From: Gammaproteobacteria bacterium
GTDB lineage: Bacteria > Pseudomonadota > Gammaproteobacteria > Pseudomonadales > Litorivicinaceae
Length of the DNA: 60,696 bases
Reading direction: 5' to 3'
Assembly (NCBI GenBank): GCA_002705795.1
Contig: PAHG01000006.1
Coordinates: forward strand, 3,534-64,229
In this document: in pieces, positions 26,356 to 37,782 of the stretch
Position numbering within the stretch: position 1 is the stretch's first letter
Layout: the number at the start of each line of letters is the position of its first letter
The notes under the pieces: model-generated
What the model was told of the DNA's origin: nothing
What the model saw: only the letters and a program-made list of their open reading frames with translations
Databases searched by the model: none
Position numbers and translations under genes: made by a program

Positions 26356-28233
26356 TTACTCGTCTAAGAAAGAGCGTAGATGATCTGAGCGGCTCGGATG
26401 TCTCAATTTCCGAAGCGCCTTTGCTTCGATCTGCCGTATCCGCTCACGCGTGACATCAAACTGTTTGCCGACTTCCTCTAGGGTGTGATCCGTGTTCATA
26501 TCGATGCCAAAACGCATCCTTAGGACCTTTGCTTCTCTCGCGGTGAGACTAGCGAGTACTTGACGTGTCGACTCGGTTAATCCCTCAACGGTCGCAGAAT
26601 CAACGGGCGATGATATCGTGATATCTTCAATAAAGTCACCGAGTGAGCTGTCTTCGTCGTCACCAATCGGTGTCTCCATCGATATTGGCTCTTTAGCGAT
26701 CTTTAATACCTTCCGTACCTTGTCTTCAGGCATTTCCATACGCTCGCCCAGCTCTTCTGGAGTCGGCTCGCGACCCATCTCTTGCAGCATTTGTCGGCTG
26801 ATACGATTCAGCTTATTGATCGTCTCAATCATGTGCACGGGGATGCGGATAGTCCTCGCTTGGTCGGCGATTGAGCGAGTGATTGCCTGACGGATCCACC
26901 AGGTCGCGTAGGTCGAGAATTTATAACCTCGGCGATACTCGAACTTATCGACAGCCTTCATGAGACCAATGTTACCCTCTTGGATCAGGTCCAAGAACTG
27001 AAGACCCCGGTTGGTATACTTCTTCGCGATGGAAATAACAAGGCGTAGGTTTGCTTCGACCATATCCTTCTTTGCACGACGCGCTTTCGCTTCACCCATC
27101 GAAAGACGGCGATTTACGTCGCGCAGTTCTGGTATTGTTACTCCAACACCTTCGGCGATAGACTGAAGGCGCGCTTGACAACGCTGCACGTCCGGAACAA
27201 CTGCTTCCAGTTTTTCTGACTTTTTCTTCTTGGCGACATTAGGAATCCATTCAAAATTGGTTTCGTTTCCATGCCATTCTTTAATAAAGATCTTGCGATC
27301 AAGCTTTCCTTTTTTCGTGCATAGACGAAGGATTTCCCGTTCTTGATCGCGGATCGAATCGAGTACCGTCCTGAATTCGACACAAAGTTCGTCAAACAAT
27401 CTTGGAGTTAGTTTGAGTGACGAGAAGACTTCCCCAATTGCATTGAGTGCGTCTTTGCCTTCCTTCGAATCACGGCCTTTTTTCCCGATAACCTTTTGAG
27501 CTTTCGCTAGGTTGGCGCGGAGTGCTTCAAACCGTGTTCTGACTTCTTCAGGATCAGGGCCTGTGTCGCCCTCTTCTGCATCATCTTCATTTGAATCGTT
27601 GTCGCCGTTAGATGAGTCCGAATCATCGAAGTTTTGATCGCTCACCTCTTTTGTTGAGGCTGCTTCAATCGGGGTTTCATCTTCCGGATCGAGATCTAAA
27701 AATCCAGCGAGAAGGTCGGACATGCGGCCTTCTTCTGTTTGGATTCGATCGTAGACAGCTAGGACTGTATTGACAATCCCTGGGTAGTAGGCCATCGCCT
27801 GCATCACTTCACGGATACCTTCTTCGATCCGTTTAGCAATGACAATCTCACCCTCTCGAGTCAGTAGCTCGACGGTCCCCATCTCGCGCATATACATCCG
27901 CACTGGGTCGGTGGTTCGACCAACATCGTTTTCTACTGCGGCGAGGGCAGCGGCAGCTTCCTCAGCAGCTGAATCGTCAGTTGCAGCAGAATTTTCACCA
28001 AGGATCAGTTGATCATCGTCAGGCGCTTCTTCTCCAACGGCGATTCCCATGTCCCCGATCATACGGATGATATCTTCTACTTGGTCGGGGTCCGCAATTT
28101 CTTCAGGAAGGTGGTCGTTAACCTCGGCGTAGGTGAGGTATCCTTGCTCCTTCCCCTTGGCGATCAGTTCTTTCAAACGTGATTGGCGCTGTTCTGTTTG
28201 CGTAAGTTCCTGATCTAACTGTTTTTCTGCCAT
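26356..28233 (-). CDS. rpoD: RNA polymerase sigma factor RpoD
   Basis: [59 protein letters not shown]; region 4 [31 protein letters not shown]. Confidence 0.98.
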   Translation of the reverse strand: MAEKQLDQELTQTEQRQSRLKELIAKGKEQGYLTYAEVNDHLPEEIADPDQVEDIIRMIGDMGIAVGEEAPDDDQLILGENSAATDDSAAEEAAAALAAVENDVGRTTDPVRMYMREMGTVELLTREGEIVIAKRIEEGIREVMQAMAYYPGIVNTVLAVYDRIQTEEGRMSDLLAGFLDLDPEDETPIEAASTKEVSDQNFDDSDSSNGDNDSNEDDAEEGDTGPDPEEVRTRFEALRANLAKAQKVIGKKGRDSKEGKDALNAIGEVFSSLKLTPRLFDELCVEFRTVLDSIRDQEREILRLCTKKGKLDRKIFIKEWHGNETNFEWIPNVAKKKKSEKLEAVVPDVQRCQARLQSIAEGVGVTIPELRDVNRRLSMGEAKARRAKKDMVEANLRLVISIAKKYTNRGLQFLDLIQEGNIGLMKAVDKFEYRRGYKFSTYATWWIRQAITRSIADQARTIRIPVHMIETINKLNRISRQMLQEMGREPTPEELGERMEMPEDKVRKVLKIAKEPISMETPIGDDEDSSLGDFIEDITISSPVDSATVEGLTESTRQVLASLTAREAKVLRMRFGIDMNTDHTLEEVGKQFDVTRERIRQIEAKALRKLRHPSRSDHLRSFLDE

Positions 28234-28299
28234 GAACCGACCTAAAAGATGTGTTTTACAAAGGCAGAGAATTATACACGGATTGACCTGTAGGTTTCA

Positions 28300-30192
28300 T
28301 TACTTTTTATGTGCTGCCAGCGCTTGATGCAAGTCTTCGGCTGAAATTTTCCCGCGCTTCGCATCCTCTGCTAGGAGCCTCATCGACTCTGTGGCCAATT
28401 GTTTTTTCAGTTGGTTGAGGCCGTCTTGGAATTCCACTTGGTACGAGTGCTCGCTGAAAAGCGCCTCGCGACTCAGCAGTCTAGACAATAATCGACCAAG
28501 TTCTGTTCCGCTGAAGTGCCCCATCAGACCCACTGTGGTCGGATTATCTGAAGTTGTGAGCCAATCGAAAACTTGGGCAAGTGCACGGATATTGATCAAT
28601 CGACTGCGTTCGGGAATAGTGAAAGGATCTGTCATTAACTTGGGGTTTTGGAGTAGAAGCCACAATAATCGATTTGCGAGTGGCTCAGGTTTATCTGGAT
28701 TTGGAAATTGAAGACCAGATGGTGCTTCTGGGATGTCTTCGATTTTTAGTGGGGGTTCTACGTTCTCTGAAAAATCAATGAATTGATCATCTCTGACAGG
28801 TCTCAATGAATCATACCTCGCCATGTCAGTATCAACTTCTTGTGCTTGGCCTTGTCCAGGTGTGTTGGCTGGTTTTTCCTCACCACCGATCGGCTCGATC
28901 TGCAGGTCTTGTAGGCGTGCATCTAGATCTGTCCGACGAGTGCCTGAGAGTTCACTCAATGAGTCGAGCATCAAAGAGCGATATATGCTTACCGGAATCT
29001 TCGCGATTTTTGGAAGTGCCAGCGCCGTTAACCGAGCGCGTCCATCGATCTTCGTGAGATCCACGTCATCCGAAAGCAGATGGATAAGGGCCTCTGATAT
29101 AGGGAGTGCATCATTCAATCGGCTCAAAAACGCATCGGTTCCCTCGCCACGTACAAGCGAGTCGGGATCATGCCCATCAGGTAAAAATAAGAATCGAATG
29201 CTGAACTCATCACTTAAAAACGGGAGCATCGTATTGAGAGCGCGTTTTGCCGCAGTACGTCCAGCTTTATCGCCATCAAAACAGACGATCACCTGGGTAG
29301 TTTGTCGACTCAGTCGGTCTAGATGCTGACTTGTGAGTGAAGTTCCAAGGGTTGCTACAGCAAAATCGATTCCAAACTGCGAAAGGGCAACCACGTCCAT
29401 GTACCCTTCAACAACCAAAACACGATCTAAAGATCGACACACTTGGCGCGCTTCATACAGGCCATAGAGGGTATCACTCTTGCGGAATAGTTTGGTTTCA
29501 GGGCTATTCAAATATTTGGGTTTACTGTCATCTAGGACCCGTCCACCGAATGCGATGGTGCGGCCTCGTATATCTCGGATCGGAAACATGACACGCTCTC
29601 TAAAACGATCGTATTCACGCCCCTGTGAGCTGACCACTGTTAATCCAGCGTCGAGCAGTTTTTTTTTGATTAGCGTGTCGGCACTGAATTGATCGTAGAG
29701 AAAACGCCATCCATCTGGTGCATATCCGAGACCAAACCGATGCGCGATGGTTCCCGTGAGACCGCGACCCTTGAGATAACTCACCGCACGCTCTCGGCTG
29801 GGGTTCGATTTGAGAGCTTTTCGGAACGCCTGATCTGCCATCTCAAGGATTTCATACAGCACTTTTCGCTTACCGGCCTCGGGGTCCGTTGCCTCGCTGG
29901 GTACCTGAAGGCCAGCCAGCGAGGCCAGGCTTTCGACCGCGCTGACAAAATCCATATTGTCATATTCCATGATAAAGCTAATTAGTCCACCTGATGCGCC
30001 GCAACCAAAACAGTGGTAGACCTGTTTGTCTGGATTGACAGAAAACGAGGGGGATGAATCGTCATGGAAAGGACAACGACCATGGTACTCCCGACCAGAT
30101 TTTTTGAGTGAAACGCGTGTGCCAATCACATCGACGATATTCATGCGATCATTCAGCGTTTCAATGAAAGAATCAGGGATTCGACCAGCCAC
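28300..30192 (-). CDS. dnaG: DNA primase
   Basis: YHGRCPFHDDSSPSFSVNPDKQVYHCFGCGASG; VVEGYMDVVAL. Confidence 0.98.
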   Translation of the reverse strand: MAGRIPDSFIETLNDRMNIVDVIGTRVSLKKSGREYHGRCPFHDDSSPSFSVNPDKQVYHCFGCGASGGLISFIMEYDNMDFVSAVESLASLAGLQVPSEATDPEAGKRKVLYEILEMADQAFRKALKSNPSRERAVSYLKGRGLTGTIAHRFGLGYAPDGWRFLYDQFSADTLIKKKLLDAGLTVVSSQGREYDRFRERVMFPIRDIRGRTIAFGGRVLDDSKPKYLNSPETKLFRKSDTLYGLYEARQVCRSLDRVLVVEGYMDVVALSQFGIDFAVATLGTSLTSQHLDRLSRQTTQVIVCFDGDKAGRTAAKRALNTMLPFLSDEFSIRFLFLPDGHDPDSLVRGEGTDAFLSRLNDALPISEALIHLLSDDVDLTKIDGRARLTALALPKIAKIPVSIYRSLMLDSLSELSGTRRTDLDARLQDLQIEPIGGEEKPANTPGQGQAQEVDTDMARYDSLRPVRDDQFIDFSENVEPPLKIEDIPEAPSGLQFPNPDKPEPLANRLLWLLLQNPKLMTDPFTIPERSRLINIRALAQVFDWLTTSDNPTTVGLMGHFSGTELGRLLSRLLSREALFSEHSYQVEFQDGLNQLKKQLATESMRLLAEDAKRGKISAEDLHQALAAHKK

Positions 30193-30250
30193 TTGATGTC
30201 CGAGGATTTAATTTAGTAGTCAGAGTGTATCTGAAAATCAGAGTTGGGAT

Positions 30251-30697
30251 TTAACCGAGCCGGTCTCTTACCAGTCTGCTGACAACTTGCATATCAGCGC
30301 GCCCTTGAACCTGAGGTTTAAGTTGTCCCATGACCTGCCCCATACCTTGGGGACCTGACGCGCCTGTGGTATCGATTACTTTATCAATGAGCGCTAACAT
30401 TTCATCGTCACTCAGTTGGGCTGGAAGAAAATCCCTAAGGATTTCGACCTCAGCCAGTTCGGTGTCGGCGAGGTCTTGGCGTCCGCCGTCGATGAACTGG
30501 CTCGCAGCATCTCTGCGTTGCTTGGACATTTTGTCGATTATGGCAAGACAACGAGCATCATCTATGTCAATACGCTCGTCCACCTCAACACGTTTGATCT
30601 CAGCGAGCGCCATCCGAATGACGCCGAGACGAAACTTCTCTTTAGCCCGCATTGCGTCTTTCATGGCTTCGGTGAGAGTGTGTTTCAGCGAACTCAC
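30251..30697 (-). CDS. GatB/YqeY domain-containing protein
   Basis: MSSLKHTLTEAMKDAMRAKEKFRLGVIRMALAEIK; GMGQVMGQLKPQVQGRADM. Confidence 0.93.
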   Translation of the reverse strand: MSSLKHTLTEAMKDAMRAKEKFRLGVIRMALAEIKRVEVDERIDIDDARCLAIIDKMSKQRRDAASQFIDGGRQDLADTELAEVEILRDFLPAQLSDDEMLALIDKVIDTTGASGPQGMGQVMGQLKPQVQGRADMQVVSRLVRDRLG

Positions 30698-30713
30698 GCG
30701 AGCGACTCGTTGC

Positions 30714-30929
30714 TTAGTAGAGACGTTCGAATTTTTTTGTTTCGCGAGACACCTTCTTCAGATGACGCTTGACCGCAGCGGCCGCTGCACGCTTTCGCAA
30801 GGTTGTTGGTTTCTCGTAACACTCACGACGGCGAACCTCCGAGAGTACGCCAGCTTTCTCGCAAGCACGCTTGAACCGACGAAGTGCGACGTCAAAAGGT
30901 TCATTATCTTTAATTTTTACCGCAGGCAT
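30714..30929 (-). CDS. rpsU: 30S ribosomal protein S21
   Basis: [47 protein letters not shown]. Confidence 0.98.
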   Translation of the reverse strand: MPAVKIKDNEPFDVALRRFKRACEKAGVLSEVRRRECYEKPTTLRKRAAAAAVKRHLKKVSRETKKFERLY

Positions 30930-31025
30930 TAAAATGCACCTATCCTTGATTTAATTTAAGTTTTCATGTGGTATCACCACCTGGGGCGCGAGAGAATACC
31001 AGTGTCTAAAGAAAAAGGGAACCAA

Positions 31026-32054
31026 ATGCGTGTCTTAGGTATCGAAACTTCCTGTGATGAGACTGGAATTGCCATTTATAGTAACCTAGATGGACTCATT
31101 GCACACCGGGTGCATAGCCAAATTGATGTTCATGCACATTATGGTGGCGTCGTTCCGGAACTCGCTTCACGGGATCACGTTCGCTATCTCCGCCCACTGG
31201 TTGATGAGACTTTTGCCGCTTCAGGTTTGACGTTGGCTGATATTGATGCTGTTGCTTATACAACCGGGCCTGGTCTTTTGGGTGCATTGTTGGTTGGAGC
31301 GACTTTCGCCAAATCATTGGCTTTTTCGTTAGATCGACCGGCGCTTGGAATTCATCATATGGAGGGACATCTGTTGGCACCTTTGATGGAAACTCCGGAT
31401 CTTCCGATACCCTTTGTTGCACTGCTGGTGAGCGGAGGGCATTCGCAGCTTATCTTAGTTCGAGCGATTGGTGACTATGAATTGCTGGGAACCACGCTTG
31501 ATGACGCCGCGGGTGAAGCCTTCGATAAAACAGCAAAACTTCTTGAATTGGGCTATCCGGGTGGGCCTAAGATTGCGGCTTTGGCTGACAGTGGTGATGC
31601 TACCCGGTTTCGTTTTGCGCGGCCTATGACTGATCGGCCTGGGTGTGATTTCAGTTTCTCGGGATTAAAAACTCAAGTACTGACGGAAGCGCGTCGGTTG
31701 GTTAAGTCAGGCCCTTTGGATGAGCAAACAAAAGCAGATTTAGCTGCGAGTTTTCAGCAGGCAGTTGTTGATACCCTGGTAATCAAATGTAAGCGAGCCA
31801 TTATAGAAACGGGTACCCGGGCTATTGTGATGTCAGGTGGCGTGAGTGCGAATCGATTGCTTCGACAATCGCTGAAATCTCTTGAGACAAATGGGATTGC
31901 AGTGGCTTACCCGGCGCCAGAATTTTGCACAGACAACGGCGCTATGATTGCCTTTGCAGGCCTGATGCGGTTAAGTCATGGACAGAGAGATTCTTCGCTT
32001 GCGATGACGATTCGTCCGCGTTGGCCACTAAGTGAACTACCTAAGGTGTCGTAA
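31026..32054 (+). CDS. tsaD: tRNA N6-adenosine threonylcarbamoyltransferase
   Basis: [29 protein letters not shown]; start chosen at 31026. Confidence 0.97.
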   Translation: MRVLGIETSCDETGIAIYSNLDGLIAHRVHSQIDVHAHYGGVVPELASRDHVRYLRPLVDETFAASGLTLADIDAVAYTTGPGLLGALLVGATFAKSLAFSLDRPALGIHHMEGHLLAPLMETPDLPIPFVALLVSGGHSQLILVRAIGDYELLGTTLDDAAGEAFDKTAKLLELGYPGGPKIAALADSGDATRFRFARPMTDRPGCDFSFSGLKTQVLTEARRLVKSGPLDEQTKADLAASFQQAVVDTLVIKCKRAIIETGTRAIVMSGGVSANRLLRQSLKSLETNGIAVAYPAPEFCTDNGAMIAFAGLMRLSHGQRDSSLAMTIRPRWPLSELPKVS

Positions 32055-32404
32055 TGGATACGATTTATGTTTCAAGACTCCCGCTTCTCTCGTTGGTTGG
32101 GGTTTACTCGTACGAAAAAGAAAATCCTCAACCGTTGTATTTAGATTTGACTATCAATATTTCTCTTTCGGACGCGGCAGCATCCGATGATCTTGGGGAT
32201 ACGCTCGATTATGCAGCCCTATGCCACGATATTCAGGCAGCAGCCAGGGAGCACTGTAATCTCATCGAGAAACGCTTAACTGATCTTTTGCAAATCGTCT
32301 TGAGGGATGACCGAATCGTTGAAGTGACCGGCAGGCTTTATAAGCCTGGTGCGGTGCCGGGCGCGGAGATCTCTGTAGAGAGAACAGTCAAGCGCTCGTT
32401 ATAA
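32054..32404 (+). CDS. folB: dihydroneopterin aldolase
   Basis: [44 protein letters not shown]. Confidence 0.9.
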   Translation: MDTIYVSRLPLLSLVGVYSYEKENPQPLYLDLTINISLSDAAASDDLGDTLDYAALCHDIQAAAREHCNLIEKRLTDLLQIVLRDDRIVEVTGRLYKPGAVPGAEISVERTVKRSL

Positions 32405-33477
32405 ATCGCATCACTAAGCGCTTTGCCGCTAAGCCCCTCTTCAATCAAGTGCTCCACAGAGACTCCTCTGAGCTGTTCGCGGATCTCTAGCCAGTGTCTG
32501 ACCGGGATTGTCATTGGTCTCGAGTCATCCAACTCAATAAGTAGACGGTCAAGGTCTCTATCGGGTGGATTCCCCCTCAACCAGCCGATTTGAGCAAAAA
32601 CATCAAGGCACACCCTTGCATCCTCAAAAGTAAGATCTTTAAGTCGAGTGGCTGCTTTCAAAAACAGAACCCGCTTATTGGTTAGTCGAAACTCTTTTCC
32701 ATAGTGCTCGATGCATTCGATTGTTGGCCGATTTAAAAGTAGCCATTCTGCGAGACGGACGTCGATCGATTGGCCAATAAACTGAACTGGTATACTGTTC
32801 AGAGCGGGGGCTAGAGCATCGGTAATGCCGAGATGATTTAGATATCTAAGCCCCAATTGGGGATGATTTGACGCGAGCATTTTATCGAGTTCAACAATGA
32901 TGCGCTCCACCGAGAGTTCTCGAAGTGATTGCGACATTGCCTGCATTAACAAGACTGTATCTTGAGCAATATGAAATTCGAACCTACCAAGCTGAGTTAG
33001 GAAGCGAACACCTCGGAGTATACGCAGAGGATCTTCTTTAAATGCTCCAGAGACATGGCGTAGTTGTCGCGACTTGAGGTCGTCCTCACCGCCATAGGGG
33101 TCAACAAGATCCCCTGTTCGTGATAAAGCCATCGCATTGATTGTAAAATCGCGGCGGAGAAGGTCGGTTTCTAGCGCCACTGAGGGATCTGCGTGGACCA
33201 CAAAACCCTTATGTCCTTTTTTTGTCTTTCTTTCTGTCCGCGCGAGAGCAATCTCAGCCTGGTTTTCTGGATGTAAAAACACGGGGAAATCCTGTCCTAC
33301 CTGCCGGAAGCCGAGTTCTAGGAATGTTTCTGGGGTGGTACCGACCGCCACAAAATCTATATCTTTTGGGGTAAGTCCGAGTAAGGAGTCACGAACTGCT
33401 CCGCCGACAACGTAGATTTCTAAACCCTCAAGGCTCGCGCCTTCGAGTGGAGCGAAGAGGCGCTTTAAATCAAACAC
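32338..33477 (-). CDS. cca: CCA tRNA nucleotidyltransferase
   Basis: VVGGAVRDSLLGLTPKDIDFVAVG, LLRRDFTINAMAL, DPLRILRGVRF. Confidence 0.92.
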   Translation of the reverse strand: MFDLKRLFAPLEGASLEGLEIYVVGGAVRDSLLGLTPKDIDFVAVGTTPETFLELGFRQVGQDFPVFLHPENQAEIALARTERKTKKGHKGFVVHADPSVALETDLLRRDFTINAMALSRTGDLVDPYGGEDDLKSRQLRHVSGAFKEDPLRILRGVRFLTQLGRFEFHIAQDTVLLMQAMSQSLRELSVERIIVELDKMLASNHPQLGLRYLNHLGITDALAPALNSIPVQFIGQSIDVRLAEWLLLNRPTIECIEHYGKEFRLTNKRVLFLKAATRLKDLTFEDARVCLDVFAQIGWLRGNPPDRDLDRLLIELDDSRPMTIPVRHWLEIREQLRGVSVEHLIEEGLSGKALSDAIYNERLTVLSTEISAPGTAPGL

Positions 33478-34285
33478 AGGAGGCTACCTGTATCAATCGC
33501 CGGTCCTCGAGTCGAATCGCTGAAAGATACCCACCCCAAACACAGCCAGTATCCAGAGCGACGATATCATTATTGTTTACACGACCATTGAGGGACGCCC
33601 AGTGACCAAATAAAATTTGACGGTCGATGTTGAGTCTGTTTGGCGCGTTCATCCAGGCACATAAATTCTGCGGAGCAAGTTCGGGAACGTCTTTAAAATT
33701 GAAATCAAGCGTAAGCGACTTCTGATCCACGAACCGCATTCGCGTGCAGGCATTGATCAAAAAGCGTGCCTTCTCATCATCTGTTTTCGCTTTATCGAAA
33801 TGCGCAGGCTCATTGCCATACATCAATCGAACTGACTCGGACCAGTCATCCGCAAGCAGTCGTTGATGGACAAGCTGGATTTCCTTGAGAAGAGTGATTC
33901 GGTCAAATTCTGGCCAGACCCCGGCATGGACTACCAACGCATTATGTTCTGGAAGATCTTTCGCCAAAGAGCAGCGACGGTACCAATTAATTACGTCTTT
34001 ACAGATTGGCGAATCGAGCAGCGGTTGTGTTTTATCCTTTGGGTTTGCTTCTCTAATACCTGACGCAACAGCTAAGAAATTGAGATCATGATTTCCAAGA
34101 ACTGCTGAGCATGCACTCTGATGGTCGAGCACCCACTGCATAACGGTTGTTGAGTCCTCGCCACGTGCAATCAGGTCTCCGGAGAAAATCATATGATCCT
34201 TTCGCGGGTTGAACGCTAGGGCCGAAAGCAATCGCTGAAATGCTCCCCAACAACCTTGAACATCACCAACTACGTAGCTGGCCAT
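33470..34285 (-). CDS. apaH: symmetrical bis(5'-nucleosyl)-tetraphosphatase
   Basis: VVGDVQGCWGAFQRLL, FSGDLIARGEDS, LGNHDLNFLA. Confidence 0.95.
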   Translation of the reverse strand: MASYVVGDVQGCWGAFQRLLSALAFNPRKDHMIFSGDLIARGEDSTTVMQWVLDHQSACSAVLGNHDLNFLAVASGIREANPKDKTQPLLDSPICKDVINWYRRCSLAKDLPEHNALVVHAGVWPEFDRITLLKEIQLVHQRLLADDWSESVRLMYGNEPAHFDKAKTDDEKARFLINACTRMRFVDQKSLTLDFNFKDVPELAPQNLCAWMNAPNRLNIDRQILFGHWASLNGRVNNNDIVALDTGCVWGGYLSAIRLEDRRLIQVASCV

Positions 34286-34665
34286 CAGTGCAGTGCTCCA
34301 GGATTCAATAAAGTGAATATCGGAATCTTGGCTTTAAATAGCTCGCCATCTGCGGCGACCATTTCAAAATAGCCTTCCATTGTCGCGATTGCGGTCTCAA
34401 GAATTGCTCCAGAGGTATAGGTGAACTCGTCTCCTGGAACGATCGTTGGTTGCTCTCCAACGACTCCGTCGCCGTGAACCTCACGAATTCCACCTTCACC
34501 ATCCGTGATCTTCCAATAGCGATGTAACAGCTGTGCGGGCATTGTGCCATTGTTTGCGATTGTAACCGTATAGGTGAAGACAAAACGGCTATCGGAGGGA
34601 TTGGATTGGGACTCGATGTAGGTTGCCTGTGCATTGACATCGACTTGGTATCGTAAATCCCGCAC
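34285..34665 (-). CDS. apaG: ApaG (Co2+/Mg2+ efflux-associated) protein
   Basis: FVFTYTVTIANNGTMPAQLLHRYWKITDGEGGIREVHGDGVVGEQP; between apaH and rsmA. Confidence 0.96.
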   Translation of the reverse strand: MRDLRYQVDVNAQATYIESQSNPSDSRFVFTYTVTIANNGTMPAQLLHRYWKITDGEGGIREVHGDGVVGEQPTIVPGDEFTYTSGAILETAIATMEGYFEMVAADGELFKAKIPIFTLLNPGALH

Positions 34666-35480
34666 TATATATTCCTCTCCTTACGATCCAGGTAGTTACA
34701 CAATTCAACATAGGTTTGCACAGACAACCGCTCAGGTCGATCCTGTGGATTGATGCCGAGCACCTCGAACTCCTCCGAGGTCAGGATGTCCTTCAGGTTA
34801 TTTCTGAGGGTTTTACGGCGCTGACTAAATGCTTGACGAACCACGTGAGTCAATGTTTGCATCGACGCAATTAATGAGCGTTTTCTTGCACAGGGGATAA
34901 TTCGAATCACTCCAGAATCGACTTTAGGTGGCGGCGCGAAGCTTTCGGGTGGCACTTCAATCAGGGGCTCTACAGACGCGGTCGCTTGTATCATGACACC
35001 TAATCGTCCATAAGCCGATTCGCCTGGTACTGCCGCAATCCGGTTGACCACCTCTTTTTGAAGCATCACGTGAATATCTTGGATCTGATCACCTAGCTCT
35101 AGAAGCTTAAATAGTAAAGGCGTTGAGATGTTATAAGGCAGATTACCTACAATACGTAGAGGACTGCTGAACTGACCAAAGTCGACTTTTAGTACATCTT
35201 CGTTAAGCAGCCGGCAGCGGCCTGGAGTCTTGCTTACAAAACTCGCTAAAAGTCCGGGCACAAGGTTACGATCCAGTTCGATCAAGGTGAGGTCACACTG
35301 GGAAGCGTATAGTCCTTCAGTGATTGCGCCGTGACCTGGTCCGATTTCAACGATGGCATCGGCGGCAGATGCCCTAATCGACGCTAAAATCGCTTCAATG
35401 ACGCGATCATCCACCAGAAAGTTCTGACCGAATCTTTTTCGTGCTGAACGAGTGAGTTGTTTGGACACGTTCGTTCCCAA
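34665..35480 (-). CDS. rsmA: 16S rRNA dimethyladenosine transferase
   Basis: RKRFGQNFLVDD, IVEIGPGHGAITEGL, IVGNLPYNISTPLLFKLL. Confidence 0.97.
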   Translation of the reverse strand: MGTNVSKQLTRSARKRFGQNFLVDDRVIEAILASIRASAADAIVEIGPGHGAITEGLYASQCDLTLIELDRNLVPGLLASFVSKTPGRCRLLNEDVLKVDFGQFSSPLRIVGNLPYNISTPLLFKLLELGDQIQDIHVMLQKEVVNRIAAVPGESAYGRLGVMIQATASVEPLIEVPPESFAPPPKVDSGVIRIIPCARKRSLIASMQTLTHVVRQAFSQRRKTLRNNLKDILTSEEFEVLGINPQDRPERLSVQTYVELCNYLDRKERNI

Positions 35481-35512
35481 AAAGGGATTAGTTTACCTGA
35501 CTCAGCAGTTCT

Positions 35513-36496
35513 TTAGGCGAACGATGTTGTTAAGCGATTCGCTTCTTGGATCGCGGCGACGAGGCCTTTGGTACTTGCCAATCCTTTGCCAGCCAAATTA
35601 AGAGCCGTGCCGTGATCAACACTGGTTCGAACGATTGGAAGCCCAAGCGTAATGTTGACTGAATCCCCGAATCCTTTGTACTTCACAACTGGAAGCGCTT
35701 GATCATGGTACATCGCGATATGACAGTCAGCCTGTGCGCGGAGCTCGGGCGTAAATGCAGTATCAGCAGGCAGTGGTCCCTCAATATGGACGTCGGGATT
35801 TTGGGCTCTCAGCGCTTCAAGTGCAGGCTGGATGATATCGAGTTCCTCTCGACCCAGATGTCCGTCTTCTCCGGCATGCGGATTTAACCCAAGCACATGA
35901 ATTCGAGGCTGCGGAATTTGAAATACATCACTGATGGCTTTGATTACTATGCCGGTGACTGTTTCAATACGTTTTAGGGTAATGGTCTTGGGGACCTCGG
36001 CGAGCGGTAGGTGAGTTGTTACTAGAGCGACACGGCAATCTGTGGACGCTAGCATCATGACAACCTCCGGCAGACCGAAAAAATCTCTCAAGAATTCTGT
36101 ATGTCCTGTGAAGGACTCGAATCCGCCACCGCGAATCGTAGCTTTATTAACCGGCCCGGTCACAAGCGCTCGGAAATTCCCTTCTTTGATTCCTTGAAGC
36201 GCATGCTCAAGTGATTGGAGGCAGTATCCGGCGTTAGTTGGATCCGAGACTCCTGGCATATTCGTGGGATCGGCTGCAGCCACTGGTTCAACGTAAACGA
36301 TTCCCTGAGTACGCTCAGGGTTGTAGTGATCAGCGTCCATGATTTGGACTGACAGGCCAAGACTATCGGCTCGGCGTTTGATGATCTCAGGATCCGCAAC
36401 CACAATACCACCGAGCTCACCATCAGCAGCTGCTTGGATGCAGAGATCGGGACCTATGCCACCAGGATCACCTGGTGTGATGGCAAGAGGTGTCAT
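35513..36496 (-). CDS. pdxA: 4-hydroxythreonine-4-phosphate dehydrogenase
   Basis: ITPGDPGGIGPDLCIQ, VTGPVNKATI, MYHDQALPVVKYKGFGDSVNITLGLPIVRTSVDHGTALNLAG. Confidence 0.96.
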   Translation of the reverse strand: MTPLAITPGDPGGIGPDLCIQAAADGELGGIVVADPEIIKRRADSLGLSVQIMDADHYNPERTQGIVYVEPVAAADPTNMPGVSDPTNAGYCLQSLEHALQGIKEGNFRALVTGPVNKATIRGGGFESFTGHTEFLRDFFGLPEVVMMLASTDCRVALVTTHLPLAEVPKTITLKRIETVTGIVIKAISDVFQIPQPRIHVLGLNPHAGEDGHLGREELDIIQPALEALRAQNPDVHIEGPLPADTAFTPELRAQADCHIAMYHDQALPVVKYKGFGDSVNITLGLPIVRTSVDHGTALNLAGKGLASTKGLVAAIQEANRLTTSFA

Positions 36497-37782
36497 GACT
36501 TCAGTTCAACAAATGCGTCTGCGCGGACTTGGCGGAGCCAAGAGTCGAGCTCTTGTAAGAACTTTCGCTCAGTCAGGATGCGACGGGCCCTATTTTTCAT
36601 TTGCTCCTCAGAGATATCAGATTCACGGGTCTCTGACACTTCAATCAGATGAAAGCCGAAACGGCTCCGAGTCAATTCGCTCAGTGTGTTAAGAGGAAGC
36701 CTGGTCATGACATTAACGAAACCCGGTACCAACTGATCTGCTCGTACCCAGCCTAAATCACCACCTTTGGCCGCACTTAATGGATCCTCAGAAAATCGAC
36801 GAGCAAGGTCGGCGAAGTCAGCGCCGCTGGTTATTTCACGGCGAATATTTTGTGCGAGCTCCTTGGCTTTTTCAAGAGAGAGAACAGCATCAGGCTTGAT
36901 CAGGATGTGGCGTGTTTTGTATTCAGTCACTACGACAGATTGATCACCACGTCGATCGCGTACCGCTATTAAATGGAAGCCACCCGGTGATTGAATCGGA
37001 CCAATTAACGTATTTTTCTTTGCCTCATTTAGAGCATCGGCGAAGACCGGGTTAAGTTCTAGAATATTTCTCCATCCGAGATCACCACCCTGGCCAGCTT
37101 CTGGGGCATCCGAGTAGCGGGCAGCCATCTGCCCAAACGGTGCGCCTTGTAGTAGCGCACTCCGGATCTGAATAGCTTTCTTTTCCGCTTGTTGCACAGC
37201 TTCTGGGCTTGGGCGGTTTGGTAATCCAACAACAATTTGGCTCAGTAACAATTCAGGAGCGGTACTGATTTGGCCGGCTGGTGTGTCCATAAAGCGCTCG
37301 AGCTCTGCGTCGCTTATACGAATCTGGCTCCGTACTTCACGATCGCGAATGGCGCTAATTATTAACTCACGACGAATCTGCTCGCGGAAAATGGTGAAGT
37401 TCTTACCTTCAGATTCGATTAAGTTTTTTAGTCCTGGTAAATCGGTTTCGCGATTCTTAGCGATTTGCTGTAACGTCTCGTTTACACGGGCGTCGTCGAT
37501 TTGGAGCCCACCGCGTTTTGCGACCTCTAGTTGCGCCTGTTCGAGGATCAGTCGCTCAACCACCTGTTGACGTAACTCATCATTGACTTCTATTTCATTG
37601 CCACGTGACTCGGCTTGCATCGTTAGATCGTTCAATCGCGTTTTAACGTCACTCGATAAAATAACGCCGGAGTCGACCACTGCGATGATCTTGTCAATTA
37701 TCTGTGCCTCGACAGTCGCGAGTAGGCTGCTGAAAATAAAAGCGGAAAAAACAAACTTAATCCTGAGATTCAAAAAGTTCAT
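36493..37782 (-). CDS. surA: peptidylprolyl isomerase SurA
   Basis: DKIIAVVDSGVILSSDV; two parvulin domains. Confidence 0.95.
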   Translation of the reverse strand: MNFLNLRIKFVFSAFIFSSLLATVEAQIIDKIIAVVDSGVILSSDVKTRLNDLTMQAESRGNEIEVNDELRQQVVERLILEQAQLEVAKRGGLQIDDARVNETLQQIAKNRETDLPGLKNLIESEGKNFTIFREQIRRELIISAIRDREVRSQIRISDAELERFMDTPAGQISTAPELLLSQIVVGLPNRPSPEAVQQAEKKAIQIRSALLQGAPFGQMAARYSDAPEAGQGGDLGWRNILELNPVFADALNEAKKNTLIGPIQSPGGFHLIAVRDRRGDQSVVVTEYKTRHILIKPDAVLSLEKAKELAQNIRREITSGADFADLARRFSEDPLSAAKGGDLGWVRADQLVPGFVNVMTRLPLNTLSELTRSRFGFHLIEVSETRESDISEEQMKNRARRILTERKFLQELDSWLRQVRADAFVELKS

